Assembly: GCA_030066085.1 (NCBI GenBank)
Contig: JASJCI010000040.1
Coordinates: 1 to 64,000 of the forward strand
Direction of reading: 5' to 3'
Length of the DNA stretch: 64,000 nt
From: Gammaproteobacteria bacterium
GTDB taxonomy: Bacteria; Pseudomonadota; Gammaproteobacteria; GCA-001735895
The position numbers were made by a program, and so were the translations under genes. The notes under the pieces were generated by a model, which did not search any database, was not told the DNA's origin, and worked only from the letters and a program-made list of their open reading frames with translations. Below, in pieces: positions 45,130 through 54,473 of this stretch; position 1 is the stretch's first letter; each line of letters opens with the position of its first letter.

Positions 45130-46465
45130 GGACGAACTCCAGTACGCGGGCCATGAAATCGTCGCCGCGTGCCTCGAACTTCGGGTACATATCGAAACTG
45201 GCGCAGGCCGGCGCCAGCAGCACGCAGTCGCCCGGGCGCGCCAGTTCATGCGCACGCGCGACCGCGGCTGCCATGTCGGCTACCCGCTCGATGTCGCTCG
45301 CACCCTGCCACGCCTGTTGCAGGATCTGCGCGTCCTCGCCCAGCAGCAGCGCACAGCGCACCTTGCGCTTCAGCGCATCGCGCATGGCGGCCATGTCGGC
45401 ACCCTTGGACTGGCCACCGGCAATGAGTATCAGCGGACGCTCGCTGCCTTCGATCGACGCCAGTGCGGCGCCGACATTGGTAGCCTTGGAATCGTTGATG
45501 TACTCGACGCCGTCGATCTCGGCCACGTACTGGCTGCGATGCGCGATCCCGTCGAATGCGCGCAGTGCGGCGACGATGGGTTCGCGCGCGATACCGGCAC
45601 TGCTCGCGATCGCCATTGCCGCGAGGCAGTTAGCCCAGTTGTGCCGCCCGCGCAGCCTCAGCTCGCGGGTATCGAGCCAGGCTTCGCCGGCGCGCGCAAG
45701 CCAGGTGCCCTGGTCCTCGAGCAGGTGGAATTCGGCGCCGGCGGCGGGATCGAGGCTAAAGCGCACGTCGAGCACGTCGCAGCGCGTGGCCGCATCGTCG
45801 GCATTGCTCACGCGAATTTCGGCGTGCGGGTAGATGCGGTGCTTGGCGGCGACGTAGTCGTCGTAAGACGGGTAACGATCGAGGTGATCCTCGCTCAGGT
45901 TCAGGATCGCGGCTACCTGCGGTTGCAGCGAATCGGTGGTTTCAAGCTGGTAACTCGACAGTTCGAGCACGTAGCTGTCGGCCTCGTCGTCGAGCAGGTC
46001 GAGCGCCGGCGTACCGAGATTGCCGCCGACCGCTACCGCCCTGCCCGCGCGCGCGAACATGTCGCCGACCAGCGAGGTCACGGTACTCTTGCCGTTGGAA
46101 CCGGTGATCGCGACCACCGGCGCCTGCGCCAGTTGCGCGAACAGCTCGATGTCGCCGACCACGGCCTTACCGCGCGCGATCGCATCCTGTATGACCGGGT
46201 CGCGCACCGGCAAGCCGGGGCTGATGACCAGCACTTCGGCCCAGCTGATCCAGTCCGCCGGCAGCGGTCCGGCGTGAAACTCGAATTCGCCGCAGTCCGC
46301 GCGCAGCTGACCGAGCCCTGGCGGCACGTCGCGCGTGTCCTGCACGCGGCAGCGATAACCGCCGCCGAGTAGAAAGCGCGCGACCGAGGCACCGGTGGTG
46401 CCGAGACCCACCACGAGATAGTTCAGGTCGGCAAGTCTTTTGGTCTGTGCCTTCACCGCCAGCAT
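45122..46465 (-). CDS. murD: UDP-N-acetylmuramoyl-L-alanine--D-glutamate ligase
   Basis: 447 aa. Adds D-Glu to UDP-MurNAc-L-Ala. LVVGLGTTGASVARFLL in the N-domain, ATP-binding ITGSNGKSTVTSLVGDM, FRGRHNWANCLAAMA-like segment (LRGRHNWANCLAAMAIA) and NDSKATNVGAALASIEG in the C-domain. The ATG at 46465 shares one base with the mraY TAA (TAATG). Confidence 0.98.
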   Translation of the reverse strand: MLAVKAQTKRLADLNYLVVGLGTTGASVARFLLGGGYRCRVQDTRDVPPGLGQLRADCGEFEFHAGPLPADWISWAEVLVISPGLPVRDPVIQDAIARGKAVVGDIELFAQLAQAPVVAITGSNGKSTVTSLVGDMFARAGRAVAVGGNLGTPALDLLDDEADSYVLELSSYQLETTDSLQPQVAAILNLSEDHLDRYPSYDDYVAAKHRIYPHAEIRVSNADDAATRCDVLDVRFSLDPAAGAEFHLLEDQGTWLARAGEAWLDTRELRLRGRHNWANCLAAMAIASSAGIAREPIVAALRAFDGIAHRSQYVAEIDGVEYINDSKATNVGAALASIEGSERPLILIAGGQSKGADMAAMRDALKRKVRCALLLGEDAQILQQAWQGASDIERVADMAAAVARAHELARPGDCVLLAPACASFDMYPKFEARGDDFMARVLEFVHD

Positions 46466-47547
46466 TACCGAATCTTCAGGCTCGCGAGGCCGATGAGCAC
46501 GAGCACGACGGTGATGATCCAGAAACGCACGATAATGCGCGGTTCCGGCCATCCCTTGAGCTCGTAGTGATGATGCAGCGGCGCCATGCGGAAGATCCGC
46601 CGACCGGTCAGCTTGAACGACGCGACCTGCAGCATGACCGACACGGTCTCGACGACGAAGATGCCGCCCATGATGAACAGCACCAGCTCCTGGCGCACGA
46701 TCACCGCCAGCACGCCGAGCGCGGCGCCGAGCGACAATGCGCCCACGTCACCCATGAACACCTGCGCCGGGTAAGTGTTGAACCACAGGAAACCGAGCCC
46801 TGCGCCGACCAGTGCACCGCAGAAAACGACCATTTCACCCACGCCCGGAACGTAGGGGATACCGAGGTAATTGGAGAAGTTGAAGTTACCGGTCAGGTAG
46901 GCGAATACGCCGAGCGCACCGCCGACCAGCACGGTCGGCAGGATTGCGAGCCCGTCGAGACCGTCGGTCAGGTTGACCGCGTTGCTGCTGCCGACAATGA
47001 CGAAATAAGTCAGGATCACGTAAAACCAGCCGAGATCGATCAGGATACCCTTGATGAACGGCACGATCAGCTGGGTTTCGATCGGGAATTGCGCGGTGTG
47101 ATACAGCGCCAGCGCGGCGCTGAAACCGATGATCGATTGCCAGATGTACTTGGCGCGCGCGGACAGTCCCTTGGAGTTGCCGTAGACGATTTTCTTGAAA
47201 TCGTCGATCCAGCCGATGGCGCCGAAGCCGATGGTAACGAACAGTACGATCCAGACGAAACGCGACGACAGGTCGCTCCACAGAATGGTACTGGTGACGA
47301 TCGCGACCAGGATCAACGCACCGCCCATGGTCGGCGTGCCGGCCTTGGAGAAATGGCTCTCGGGGCCGTCGTCGCGCACGCTCTGGCCGATCTTGTAGCT
47401 CGTCAGGTAGCTAATCATGACCGGTCCGACGATCAGCGAAATCGCGAGCGCGGTCAGCACCCCGAGGATGGTGCGCAGCGTCAGGTACTGAAAGACGTTG
47501 AAACCGCCGTAGAACTGGGTCAGGTATTCCGAAAGGCTATACAGCAT
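46465..47547 (-). CDS. mraY: Phospho-MurNAc-pentapeptide translocase MraY
   Basis: 360 aa, exactly the E. coli length. Makes lipid I from undecaprenyl phosphate. Ten membrane helices. Signatures: [33 protein letters not shown] (Asp-Asp active site), [13 protein letters not shown], and the C-terminal [17 protein letters not shown] (His motif). The ATG at 47547 overlaps the murF end by 11 bp. Confidence 0.98.
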   Translation of the reverse strand: MLYSLSEYLTQFYGGFNVFQYLTLRTILGVLTALAISLIVGPVMISYLTSYKIGQSVRDDGPESHFSKAGTPTMGGALILVAIVTSTILWSDLSSRFVWIVLFVTIGFGAIGWIDDFKKIVYGNSKGLSARAKYIWQSIIGFSAALALYHTAQFPIETQLIVPFIKGILIDLGWFYVILTYFVIVGSSNAVNLTDGLDGLAILPTVLVGGALGVFAYLTGNFNFSNYLGIPYVPGVGEMVVFCGALVGAGLGFLWFNTYPAQVFMGDVGALSLGAALGVLAVIVRQELVLFIMGGIFVVETVSVMLQVASFKLTGRRIFRMAPLHHHYELKGWPEPRIIVRFWIITVVLVLIGLASLKIR

Positions 47548-48907
47548 CGCGTCCCGCCTCCCCCGATTTCGCCAGCAGACGTTCGACCAGGCGTTCCATC
47601 GCCGCCGCGCGCGAACCCTTGACCAGGATGTTGACGTCGGCATGCAGGTCGTTCTCGATCGCCTCGGCCATGGTATCGATGTCGTCGCAGCAAAATCCCG
47701 TGTCGCCGAAAGCCCTGGCGGCGAGACAGCTGAGCGGGCCGTGCCCGTAGAGACGCACGACGCCAAGCTCGCGCGCGTCCGCGCCAGCCTTGCGATGCAG
47801 GCTTTCGGCCTCGTCGCCGAGTTCACCCATGTCACCGAGCGCAAGCCAGGCCTCGCCGGGCAAATCGGTGACCGCGCGCAGACCCGCAACCAGTGAATTC
47901 GGGTTGGCGTTATAGGTATCGTCGAGCAGGCGGCTGCCGTTCGGTCCGACCCGGATCTGCAGTCGACCGCGCACACCGGCGAAACCGTCCAGCGCGGCGA
48001 CCGCGGTGTGCAGGTCCAGCCCGGCGAGCAGCGCCAGCGAAACCGCGGCGAGGCCGTTGCGCACGTTGTGTTCGCCGAGCAATTCGAGGCGGCAGCTCGC
48101 GCGCTCGCCGCGGTAACGGAACTCGATCTCGAGGCCGCCGGCGGCCGCATTCCAGCTGGCGCCGACGTCGGCCTCGGCATCGAGCGCGCAGGTCAGCCGG
48201 GTGGTGGCGGCACAGGCCGCCTGCCACTGGTCACTCGCAATATCATCGAGGTTGAACGCGGCGGCCTGGCGCGGCGTGCAGTAGTCGTAGAGCTCGCCCT
48301 TGGCATCGCGCACGCCCTGCAGGCTGCCGAAGCCCTCGAGGTGAGCATCGGCAGCATTGTTCACGAGCACGATATCGGGTTCGGCGATGGCGGCGAGCAG
48401 CGCGATTTCACCGGCGTGGTTGGCGCCCATCTCGATAATCGCGTAGCGATGCTCCGGCGCCAGCTCATACAGCGTCAGCGGTACGCCGATCGCATTGTTG
48501 TAGTTGCCGCGGGTCGCCAGGGTCGAGGCCTGGCTGGCGAGGATCCGTTCCAGCATTTCCTTGACCGTGGTCTTGCCATTACTGCCGGTCAGCCCGATTA
48601 CGCGCGCATTACAGGCGTGCCGCCAGTGGTTGGCGAGCCGACCCATCGCGACCAGGGTATCTTCGACCCGGATCTGCGGCAGGTCGACCGCTTGCGGGGC
48701 ATCGACCAGCGCCGCCACGGCACCGTTTGCGGCCGCCGCGGCAACGAAGGCATGACCGTCGAAGTTGTCGCCGCGAAGCGCAACGAACAGGCGCCCCGCA
48801 CAGTCCTTGCGGCTGTCGCTGGCGACGCCGCGGAACGCCGTCGCCGCGTCGGCGGGAGGCTCGGCCCCGAGTACTTCTGCGAGCGCGGCGAGCGACATCT
48901 CAATCAT
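47537..48907 (-). CDS. murF: UDP-MurNAc-tripeptide--D-Ala-D-Ala ligase MurF
   Basis: 456 aa. Completes the pentapeptide by adding D-Ala-D-Ala. N-terminal [21 protein letters not shown] (two parts) for uridine binding, ATP-binding [38 protein letters not shown] (two parts), and [17 protein letters not shown] in the C-domain. The ATG at 48907 ([14 protein letters not shown]) overlaps murE by 8 bp; an internal ATG three codons later is also possible. Confidence 0.97.
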   Translation of the reverse strand: MIEMSLAALAEVLGAEPPADAATAFRGVASDSRKDCAGRLFVALRGDNFDGHAFVAAAAANGAVAALVDAPQAVDLPQIRVEDTLVAMGRLANHWRHACNARVIGLTGSNGKTTVKEMLERILASQASTLATRGNYNNAIGVPLTLYELAPEHRYAIIEMGANHAGEIALLAAIAEPDIVLVNNAADAHLEGFGSLQGVRDAKGELYDYCTPRQAAAFNLDDIASDQWQAACAATTRLTCALDAEADVGASWNAAAGGLEIEFRYRGERASCRLELLGEHNVRNGLAAVSLALLAGLDLHTAVAALDGFAGVRGRLQIRVGPNGSRLLDDTYNANPNSLVAGLRAVTDLPGEAWLALGDMGELGDEAESLHRKAGADARELGVVRLYGHGPLSCLAARAFGDTGFCCDDIDTMAEAIENDLHADVNILVKGSRAAAMERLVERLLAKSGEAGRDAV

Positions 48908-50423
48908 GGCGCACCTGCAGGACCTGGCCAACCACGTGGCGGTCGCAGAACGGCCGCCGCTCGTTGCCGATTATCTGCTCCTGTTCATGACCCTTGCCGG
49001 CAATCACCACCAGGTCACCCGGCGCGGCCTCGGCCAGCGCGTACTCGATCGCGGCCTGGCGATTGTGCACCACGCTGGCCTGCTCGGGCCGCTGCATGCC
49101 AGCGAGAACATCGGCGACAATTTTCTCCGCTGCCTCGGTACGCGGATTATCGTCGGTTACGATCACGCGATCGGCCAGCTCCTCGACCGCCCGGCCCATG
49201 CCCGGCCGCTTACCCGGATCACGGTCGCCACCGCAGCCAAATACGCACCACAGCCGGCCGCGGGTATGCTGGCGGCTGGCGACGAGACAGGCGCGCAGCG
49301 CCTGTTCGGTATGCGCAAAATCGACTACCGCGGATGCCCTGTCGCGGCCGCCGTTGAACATTTCCATGCGCCCGGGAATCGGCTTGAGATCCTTGATCGC
49401 GAGATCGAGCTGATTGTAATCCAGTCCCAGCGCAACCAGCGAGGCGATGCAGGCAAGCGTATTCGCGACATTGAAATCGCCGATCAGCGCGGTCACCGCG
49501 GTTACTTCGCCGAGCGGTGTCAGGGCGCGGATGTTCTGACCTGCGTCGGTCAGGGTGCGCGCCAGCAGGCGCACTTCCACCGGGCTGCCGTCATCGGCAA
49601 CCATGGAGTAGCGCAGCAGCGAATCGTCGTTCACCTCGCGACACAGGCGCTGGCCAAAGTCGTCATCGGCATTGACGATGCGACCGTTGAGTTCGAAATC
49701 GTGAAACAGGCGCGCCTTGGCGTCGGCGTAGGCCTGCTCGCTGCCGTGGTAATCGAGATGATCGCGACCGAGATTGGTCAGCACCGCAAAGTCGAAGTCG
49801 CAGCCGTTGACCCGATACTGCTCGAGCGCGTGCGACGATACTTCCATCACCACGGTATCGCAGCGCTGCTGCTGAAACTCGAACAGGCGCGACTGCAGGC
49901 TGACCGCGTCGGGCGTGGTCAGCGCATCCGGCGTCAACTGGTTGCCGATGCCATGACCGAGCGTGCCGATGCTGGCACAGCGGCGGCCGATTCGCGTCAG
50001 CGCCTGCGTCAGCAGGTGGGTAACGCTGGTCTTGCCGTCGGTCCCGGTGACGCCAACCACGGTCATCGCCTTGCCCGGGTCGCCGAAGAACCGGCTGACG
50101 ATGAACCCGTTGGCGCGCTCGAGCTGCTCGACGCCGACCCAGACTGCCTTGATCTGCTTGCGTAGCAGTGGCACGCGCTGGCAGGCGTAGTCGTCGGAAG
50201 CGTCGTAGATCACCGCAACCGCGCCGGCCTTGACCGCGTCGATCGCGTAGTCGATACCGTTGCTGCGAATGCCGGGCAGCGCGACGAAGGCGATACCCGG
50301 ACCGACCTGCGCGCTGTTGCTGACGATGCCGCGCACGTCGACGCGCGGCACCGGCTCCGCGGTGGTGAAACCGGCCAGCAGATCAACCAGCGAGATTCCG
50401 GGCATGGTTTCGATCGCCATCAT
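48900..50423 (-). CDS. murE: UDP-MurNAc-tripeptide synthetase MurE (meso-DAP adding)
   Basis: 507 aa. ATP-binding VTGTDGKTSVTHLLTQAL, uridine-binding SNSAQVGPGIAFVALPG, and the DAP-specificity motif DNPR in TDDNPRTEAAEKIV. This shows a meso-diaminopimelate Gram-negative wall rather than L-Lys. C-terminal GKGHEQEQIIGNERRPF. Start ATGATG at 50423/50420 overlaps the ftsI stop by 4 bp. Confidence 0.98.
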   Translation of the reverse strand: MMAIETMPGISLVDLLAGFTTAEPVPRVDVRGIVSNSAQVGPGIAFVALPGIRSNGIDYAIDAVKAGAVAVIYDASDDYACQRVPLLRKQIKAVWVGVEQLERANGFIVSRFFGDPGKAMTVVGVTGTDGKTSVTHLLTQALTRIGRRCASIGTLGHGIGNQLTPDALTTPDAVSLQSRLFEFQQQRCDTVVMEVSSHALEQYRVNGCDFDFAVLTNLGRDHLDYHGSEQAYADAKARLFHDFELNGRIVNADDDFGQRLCREVNDDSLLRYSMVADDGSPVEVRLLARTLTDAGQNIRALTPLGEVTAVTALIGDFNVANTLACIASLVALGLDYNQLDLAIKDLKPIPGRMEMFNGGRDRASAVVDFAHTEQALRACLVASRQHTRGRLWCVFGCGGDRDPGKRPGMGRAVEELADRVIVTDDNPRTEAAEKIVADVLAGMQRPEQASVVHNRQAAIEYALAEAAPGDLVVIAGKGHEQEQIIGNERRPFCDRHVVGQVLQVRHD

Positions 50424-52156
50424 GCCCCCTGGTCCTGTTTGCCCGCCAGCGTCGGCAGGTCGTCCGGCGGCACGTCGAGGATGCGCAGCGCGTTGCCGAT
50501 GACTTCCTGGAATACCGGTGCGGCAACCACGCCGCCGTAGTAACCGTTTTGTGTCGGCTCGTCGATCATGACCGCCATCACCAGTCGCGGGTTGCTCGCC
50601 GGCGCGATACCGGCGAATACCGATACGTACTCGTCTTCCTGGTAACCGCCGGCGACGCTTTTCCTGGCAGTGCCGGTCTTGCCGGCGATGCGATATCCCG
50701 CTACCGCGGCTGCTTGCGCGGTGCCTTCCGGACCGACCACCTCGGCCATCATGCCGATAAGCTGGCGCGCGGTGCCGGCCTTCATCACGTGGCGCGAAAT
50801 CTGGTTGGCGGGAGCCGGCTCCTGCATGCGCAGCAGCAGGCTGAGTTCGGGCAGGCGGCCCTCGTTCGCAATCACCGCGTAGGCACGCGCGAGCTGCGTA
50901 ATCGTCAGCGAAATACCGTAGCCGAAGCCCATGGTGGCGTGGTCCAGCGGCTGCCACTGGGCATGGTGACGAAAGTACCCCGAGGACTCGGCGGGAAAGC
51001 CGACGCCGGTGATTTCACCGAAGCCGTAGTCGCTGAAGCTTTGCCAGAGTTCGTCACCCTCGAGCGCCATCGCGATGCGCGACGCACCGACATTGCTGGA
51101 CTTGCGCAGGATACCGGCAAGATCGAGTTCACCGTAGTTGCGCAGGTCCTTGATCGGGTGACCGCTGACCATCATGTAGCCGGGCGAGGTATCGATGCGG
51201 CTGCCCGCACGGTAGCGACCGCGATCGAGCGCGGCGGCGAAGGTAAAGGGTTTGATCACCGAGCCGGGCTCGAACACGTCGGTCAGGGCGCGGTTGCGCA
51301 GCTGTTCCGGCGCCATCGACGCGCGTTGATTCGGGTTGTAGGACGGCTGGTTGACCATCGCCAGGACCTCGCCGTTGTGCGCATCGATCAGCACTGCCGA
51401 ACCGCCGCTGGCGGCATGGAACTTGATCGCGCGTGCCAGCGCCCGGTATGCGATGTACTGCAGGCGCATGTCGATGCTGGTGTGCAGGTCATTGCCGGAG
51501 CGTGCCGGCAGCACCTGCGACAATTCCTCGATTACCTCGCCGTAGCGGTTGCGCACCACGCGCCGCTGGCCGGGTTGCGCGCGCAGGTGGTTTTCATACA
51601 CCAGCTCGAGACCTTCCTGGCCGTTATCGTCGATGTTGGTAAAACCGATCAGGTGCGCGACCACCTCGCCGGCCGGATAATAGCGGTTGTATTCGCGTTG
51701 CAGGTATACACCGGTGACACCGTCGGCGACCCGGCGCGCGAACTCGGGCTCGAGCTGGCGCTTGAGATAGACGAATTCGCGACTGGCGCGCTGTTTCAGC
51801 ATCGCTACCGTGTCACGGTAGTCGATCTCCAGCGCGGCGGTGACCCGCTTGAGCGCATCCAGGTTCTGCAGGATCTCGTCCGGGTTGACCCACACCGAAT
51901 CGACCGGGGTGCTGATTGCGAGCGGGTTGCCGAAGCGGTCGAGAATCGCGCCGCGGTAAGCGGGTGTCTCGATCGTGCGAATCTGGCGCTGACCGCCCTG
52001 GTCGGTGAGAAAATCCTGCTCCACCACCTGCAGGTACAGCGCGCGGCCGACCAGGCCCGCGAGCAGCAGCAGCATGACGATCAACACGAAAAAATGACGC
52101 GGGCCGAGAAAAACCGCCACCGTGTCGCCGTTTTGCGCGGGATTGGTCGCCTTCAT
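50420..52156 (-). CDS. ftsI: Septal transpeptidase FtsI (PBP3)
   Basis: 578 aa. Class B penicillin-binding protein that crosslinks septal peptidoglycan with FtsW. One N-terminal membrane helix (FFVLIVMLLLLAGLVGRALY), PBP dimerisation domain starting RGAILDRFGNPLAIS, transpeptidase motifs SVIK (in FEPGSVIKPFTF), SSN (in KSSNVGASRI) and KTG (in GKTGTARKSVAGGY). The ATG at 52156 (MKATNPAQNG) overlaps ftsL by 4 bp. Confidence 0.98.
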   Translation of the reverse strand: MKATNPAQNGDTVAVFLGPRHFFVLIVMLLLLAGLVGRALYLQVVEQDFLTDQGGQRQIRTIETPAYRGAILDRFGNPLAISTPVDSVWVNPDEILQNLDALKRVTAALEIDYRDTVAMLKQRASREFVYLKRQLEPEFARRVADGVTGVYLQREYNRYYPAGEVVAHLIGFTNIDDNGQEGLELVYENHLRAQPGQRRVVRNRYGEVIEELSQVLPARSGNDLHTSIDMRLQYIAYRALARAIKFHAASGGSAVLIDAHNGEVLAMVNQPSYNPNQRASMAPEQLRNRALTDVFEPGSVIKPFTFAAALDRGRYRAGSRIDTSPGYMMVSGHPIKDLRNYGELDLAGILRKSSNVGASRIAMALEGDELWQSFSDYGFGEITGVGFPAESSGYFRHHAQWQPLDHATMGFGYGISLTITQLARAYAVIANEGRLPELSLLLRMQEPAPANQISRHVMKAGTARQLIGMMAEVVGPEGTAQAAAVAGYRIAGKTGTARKSVAGGYQEDEYVSVFAGIAPASNPRLVMAVMIDEPTQNGYYGGVVAAPVFQEVIGNALRILDVPPDDLPTLAGKQDQGA

Positions 52157-52416
52157 TGCAGACGCACCAGTTCGACGTCTTCGGGCAGGCGCATCTTCAG
52201 ATCCTTGCGCGCGCGCGATTCGACGTTGCTGTGGGTTGCCAGGGTGCTGTTCTGCAACTGCAGGCGACCCCATTGAATGACCTGCAGGTCCTGGGCCTTT
52301 TGCACCGCGCGCAGCTCCGCAAACAACACGCGCGATTCATGCTTGACGTAAACGACGGTCAGTGCGCTGCCGACAACCAGAATCACCAGCAGGGAAAACC
52401 AGACTCTGATCTTCAT
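52153..52416 (-). CDS. ftsL: Cell-division protein FtsL
   Basis: 87 aa bitopic protein of the FtsQLB complex. A short basic N-terminus, one membrane helix (VWFSLLVILVVGSALTVVYV), then a periplasmic leucine-zipper-like coiled coil (ESRVLFAELRAVQKAQDLQV, in order) and the conserved RARKDLKMRLPEDVELVRL tail. Shares one base with the rsmH stop (TGATG) and overlaps ftsI by 4 bp. Confidence 0.95.
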   Translation of the reverse strand: MKIRVWFSLLVILVVGSALTVVYVKHESRVLFAELRAVQKAQDLQVIQWGRLQLQNSTLATHSNVESRARKDLKMRLPEDVELVRLQ

Positions 52417-53351
52417 CAGGCGGCTCGCTCGGCAATTCGCAGCACGGCGCTGCGCGCGCGTGGATTGGCGTCGGTTTCGCTCGCGCTGGCGCGCAGGGCC
52501 TTGCCCACCAGGCGCAGGCGGACCGTCGTATCCAGCTGATCGTCGCGCAGCGGCAGGCCGCGCGGTGGCCGCGCCGGCGTGCTCTCGTCGCGCAAGAAAC
52601 GCTTGACCAGGCGATCCTCGAGCGAGTGAAAACTGATGATGACGAGCCGGCCGCCGATGCACAGCAGGTCGATCGCCTGCGCGAGGAAACACTGCAGCTG
52701 CTCGAGCTCGCCGTTGACGTGGATGCGAATGGCCTGGAAGCTGCGCGTTGCGGGGTGGCGGTTGTTTTTCGGCCGCGGCACGCTGTCCGCGATCAGCCGC
52801 GCCAGCGTTGCGGTGTCATCGATCCGCGCCGCGCGGCGATGTTCGTCGATCCGGCGCGCAATGCGACGTGCGTGGCGCTCTTCGCCGTACTCCCAGAGTA
52901 CGCGCGCAATCTCGTCGACCTCGGCGTGCGCCAGCCAGTCCGCGGCTGACTCACCCTGCGCCGGGTTCATGCGCATGTCCAGCGGACCCGCCTGCTGGAA
53001 ACTGAAGCCGCGTCGCGGATCGTCGAGCTGCGGCGAGGATACGCCGAGATCGAGCAGGATACCGTCGGTCCGTTCGCACCAGCCCAGCCGCTCGAGGTGA
53101 TGGCGCAGGTTGCCGAACTCGTCGTGCACGATGGTGACGCGCGGATCGTCGCCGAGCGATATCTGCGCGGCTTCTATGGCACCCGGGTCGCGATCCATCA
53201 CCAGCAGGCGGCCGTCGTCGCCGAGCGCCGCCAGCAGCGCCCGCGCATGGCCGCCACGGCCATAGGTGCCGTCGACGTAGCGCCCGGCGGGATTGACCGC
53301 CAGGCCGTCGATAGCGGCGTCGAGCAGGACCGTCACGTGCGCCCCGCTCAC
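52416..53351 (-). CDS. rsmH: 16S rRNA (cytosine1402-N4)-methyltransferase RsmH
   Basis: 311 aa. Methylates C1402 in the ribosomal decoding centre together with RsmI (rsmI is at 62649). SAM motif YVDGTYGRGGHARALLAAL, then DGILLDLGVSSPQLDDPRRG (two parts), GPLDMRMNP and LVIISFHSLEDRLVKRFLR. The GTG at 53351 (VSGAHVTVLLDAA) is chosen because HVTVLLDEAV starts the family; it overlaps the mraZ stop by 4 bp. Confidence 0.97.
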   Translation of the reverse strand: MSGAHVTVLLDAAIDGLAVNPAGRYVDGTYGRGGHARALLAALGDDGRLLVMDRDPGAIEAAQISLGDDPRVTIVHDEFGNLRHHLERLGWCERTDGILLDLGVSSPQLDDPRRGFSFQQAGPLDMRMNPAQGESAADWLAHAEVDEIARVLWEYGEERHARRIARRIDEHRRAARIDDTATLARLIADSVPRPKNNRHPATRSFQAIRIHVNGELEQLQCFLAQAIDLLCIGGRLVIISFHSLEDRLVKRFLRDESTPARPPRGLPLRDDQLDTTVRLRLVGKALRASASETDANPRARSAVLRIAERAA

Positions 53352-53806
53352 AGGCTGATCTCCGCCAGCGCGGCCGGCATTTCGTCCTCGGCGCCGTCTT
53401 CGAGCCAGATCTTGATGTGCTTGCTCCAGACTTCCTCGTCCCACAGTTCGAATTTCTTACCCTGCCCGATCAACACGACTTTCTTACCGAGCTGCGCATA
53501 CTCACGCAGCGGATTGGACACGAGCATGCGGCCATTGCCGTCCACCTCGACCTCGGTGGCGTGACCGATCAAGAGACGCTGGATGCGGCGGGTGGTGGGA
53601 TTGAAGCTCGGCAGGGCCTCGATCTTGCTTTCGATCTCTTCCCACTCCGGCAGCGGGTAGATCAGCAGGCAGGGCTGGTCGGTATCGATGGTGACAACCA
53701 TCTGGCTGGCGCAGGTTTCGGCCAGGCGCTCACGGTAACGCGCGGGCAGTACAATACGCCCTTTAGCGTCCAAAGACAGATTGGATACTCCACGAAACTT
53801 ATGCAC
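53348..53806 (-). CDS. mraZ: Transcriptional regulator MraZ
   Basis: 152 aa with two AbrB-like half-domains carrying the DxxxR signature: LDAKGRIVLPARYRERL and VDGNGRMLVSNPLREYA. MraZ represses its own operon by binding phased GTGGG-type repeats; such boxes lie just upstream (53813-53857). GTG start at 53806 (VHKFRGVSNLSL). First gene of the dcw operon. Confidence 0.97.
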   Translation of the reverse strand: MHKFRGVSNLSLDAKGRIVLPARYRERLAETCASQMVVTIDTDQPCLLIYPLPEWEEIESKIEALPSFNPTTRRIQRLLIGHATEVEVDGNGRMLVSNPLREYAQLGKKVVLIGQGKKFELWDEEVWSKHIKIWLEDGAEDEMPAALAEISL

Positions 53807-53812
53807 GTCTAA

Positions 53813-53857
53813 CCCGATTTATGCCACTTTGTGACACTTTAACCCACTTACAGACAC
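53813..53857 (-). promoter_or_regulatory. MraZ-binding region: five boxes phased at 10 bp
   Basis: Minus-strand pentamers, in transcription order: GTGTC (53853-53857), GTGGG (53843-53847), GTGTC (53833-53837), GTGGC (53823-53827), TCGGG (53813-53817), each separated by exactly 5 bp of A/T-rich sequence. Known MraZ sites are TGGGN repeats with 5-bp spacers. The last box ends 6 bp before the mraZ start codon, at the position of the ribosome-binding site. Confidence 0.8.
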
Positions 53858-53885
53858 AATATGGCTGATTTTAACCACAAGTCAA
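53856..53885 (-). promoter_or_regulatory. Probable promoter of the dcw operon (Pmra)
   Basis: Minus strand: -35 TTGACT (53880-53885), 18-bp spacer, -10 TATTGT (53856-53861). Predicted transcription start at about 53849, so all but the first MraZ box lie in the initially transcribed region. The rest of 53886-54066 is A/T-rich with no gene seen. Confidence 0.6.
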
Positions 53886-54066
53886 GTAAAAATGGGACCT
53901 CGAAACAGGGTCTTTTCGTAGTTACGTCAATAACTTAGCCAGACTCCTCCGAAGAGCGGCCAAATTTGTGTCGCTAAAACGGTTACTTAGGATTGGCACT
54001 TAAAGTAAAACATTAACTTGAGGCCAATTTTGTGGCATTTTGCACAAAATTCGGCGCGCAAATGGA

Positions 54067-54096
54067 CGAAGGGGTGCGCGTTTGCGCACCCCTTCG
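54067..54096 (-). terminator. Hairpin downstream of rnpB
   Basis: Perfect 13-bp stem CGAAGGGGTGCGC / GCGCACCCCTTCG with a 4-nt loop, 3 bp beyond the predicted 3' end of RNase P RNA. Only a short T run (ATTT) follows, so termination may be imperfect and rnpB transcripts could read towards mraZ. Confidence 0.7.
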
Positions 54097-54099
54097 CGA

Positions 54100-54439
54100 G
54101 ACGAGTCAGCCTGTAAGCCGGGTTCTGTCGTGGATAATCATTCATCTGGACCGGGAGTCACCTCCCGGCCTCGAGCGACCAACCCGAAAACGGCGCGGGC
54201 CACGCCATGGTTTTCCTATTTGGTCTTGCTCCGGGTGGGGTTTACCCTGCCGCTCCCGTTACCGGTCGCGCGGTGCGCTCTTACCGCACCATTTCACCCT
54301 TACCGACCGAGGCCGGCGGTATACTTTCTGTTGCACTGGCCGTAGGCTCGCGCCCCCCAGACGTTATCTGGCACCCTGCCCTGCGGAGCCCGGACTTTCC
54401 TCCAGTCCCCGCGGGGACCAGCGATTATCCGGCCGACTC
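54100..54439 (-). ncRNA. rnpB: RNase P RNA (class A)
   Basis: About 340 nt on the minus strand. Conserved core elements in order: GGAGGAAAGTCCGGGCTCC, then GCAGGGTGCCAG, AACAGAAAGTATACCGCC, GGTAAGGGTGAAATGGTGCG, GGTAAGAGCGCACCG, CCACCCGGAGCAAGACCAAA, and the 3' CGACAGAACCCGGCTTA. The 5' end GAGTCGGCC pairs with 3' GGCTGACTC to form P1, fixing both ends. The catalytic RNA matures tRNA 5' ends. Position upstream of mraZ is common in gammaproteobacteria. Confidence 0.96.
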
Positions 54440-54445
54440 GGCGCG

Positions 54446-54473
54446 ATTATACCGCAGGCGGCTGCTGGTGAAA
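54446..54473 (-). promoter_or_regulatory. rnpB promoter inside the upstream coding sequence
   Basis: Minus strand: -35 TTTCAC (54468-54473), 16-bp spacer, perfect -10 TATAAT (54446-54451). The -10 contains the TAA stop of the preceding ABM-domain gene. The predicted start, 7 bp after the -10, is G54439, the first base of the P1 helix. Confidence 0.75.
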
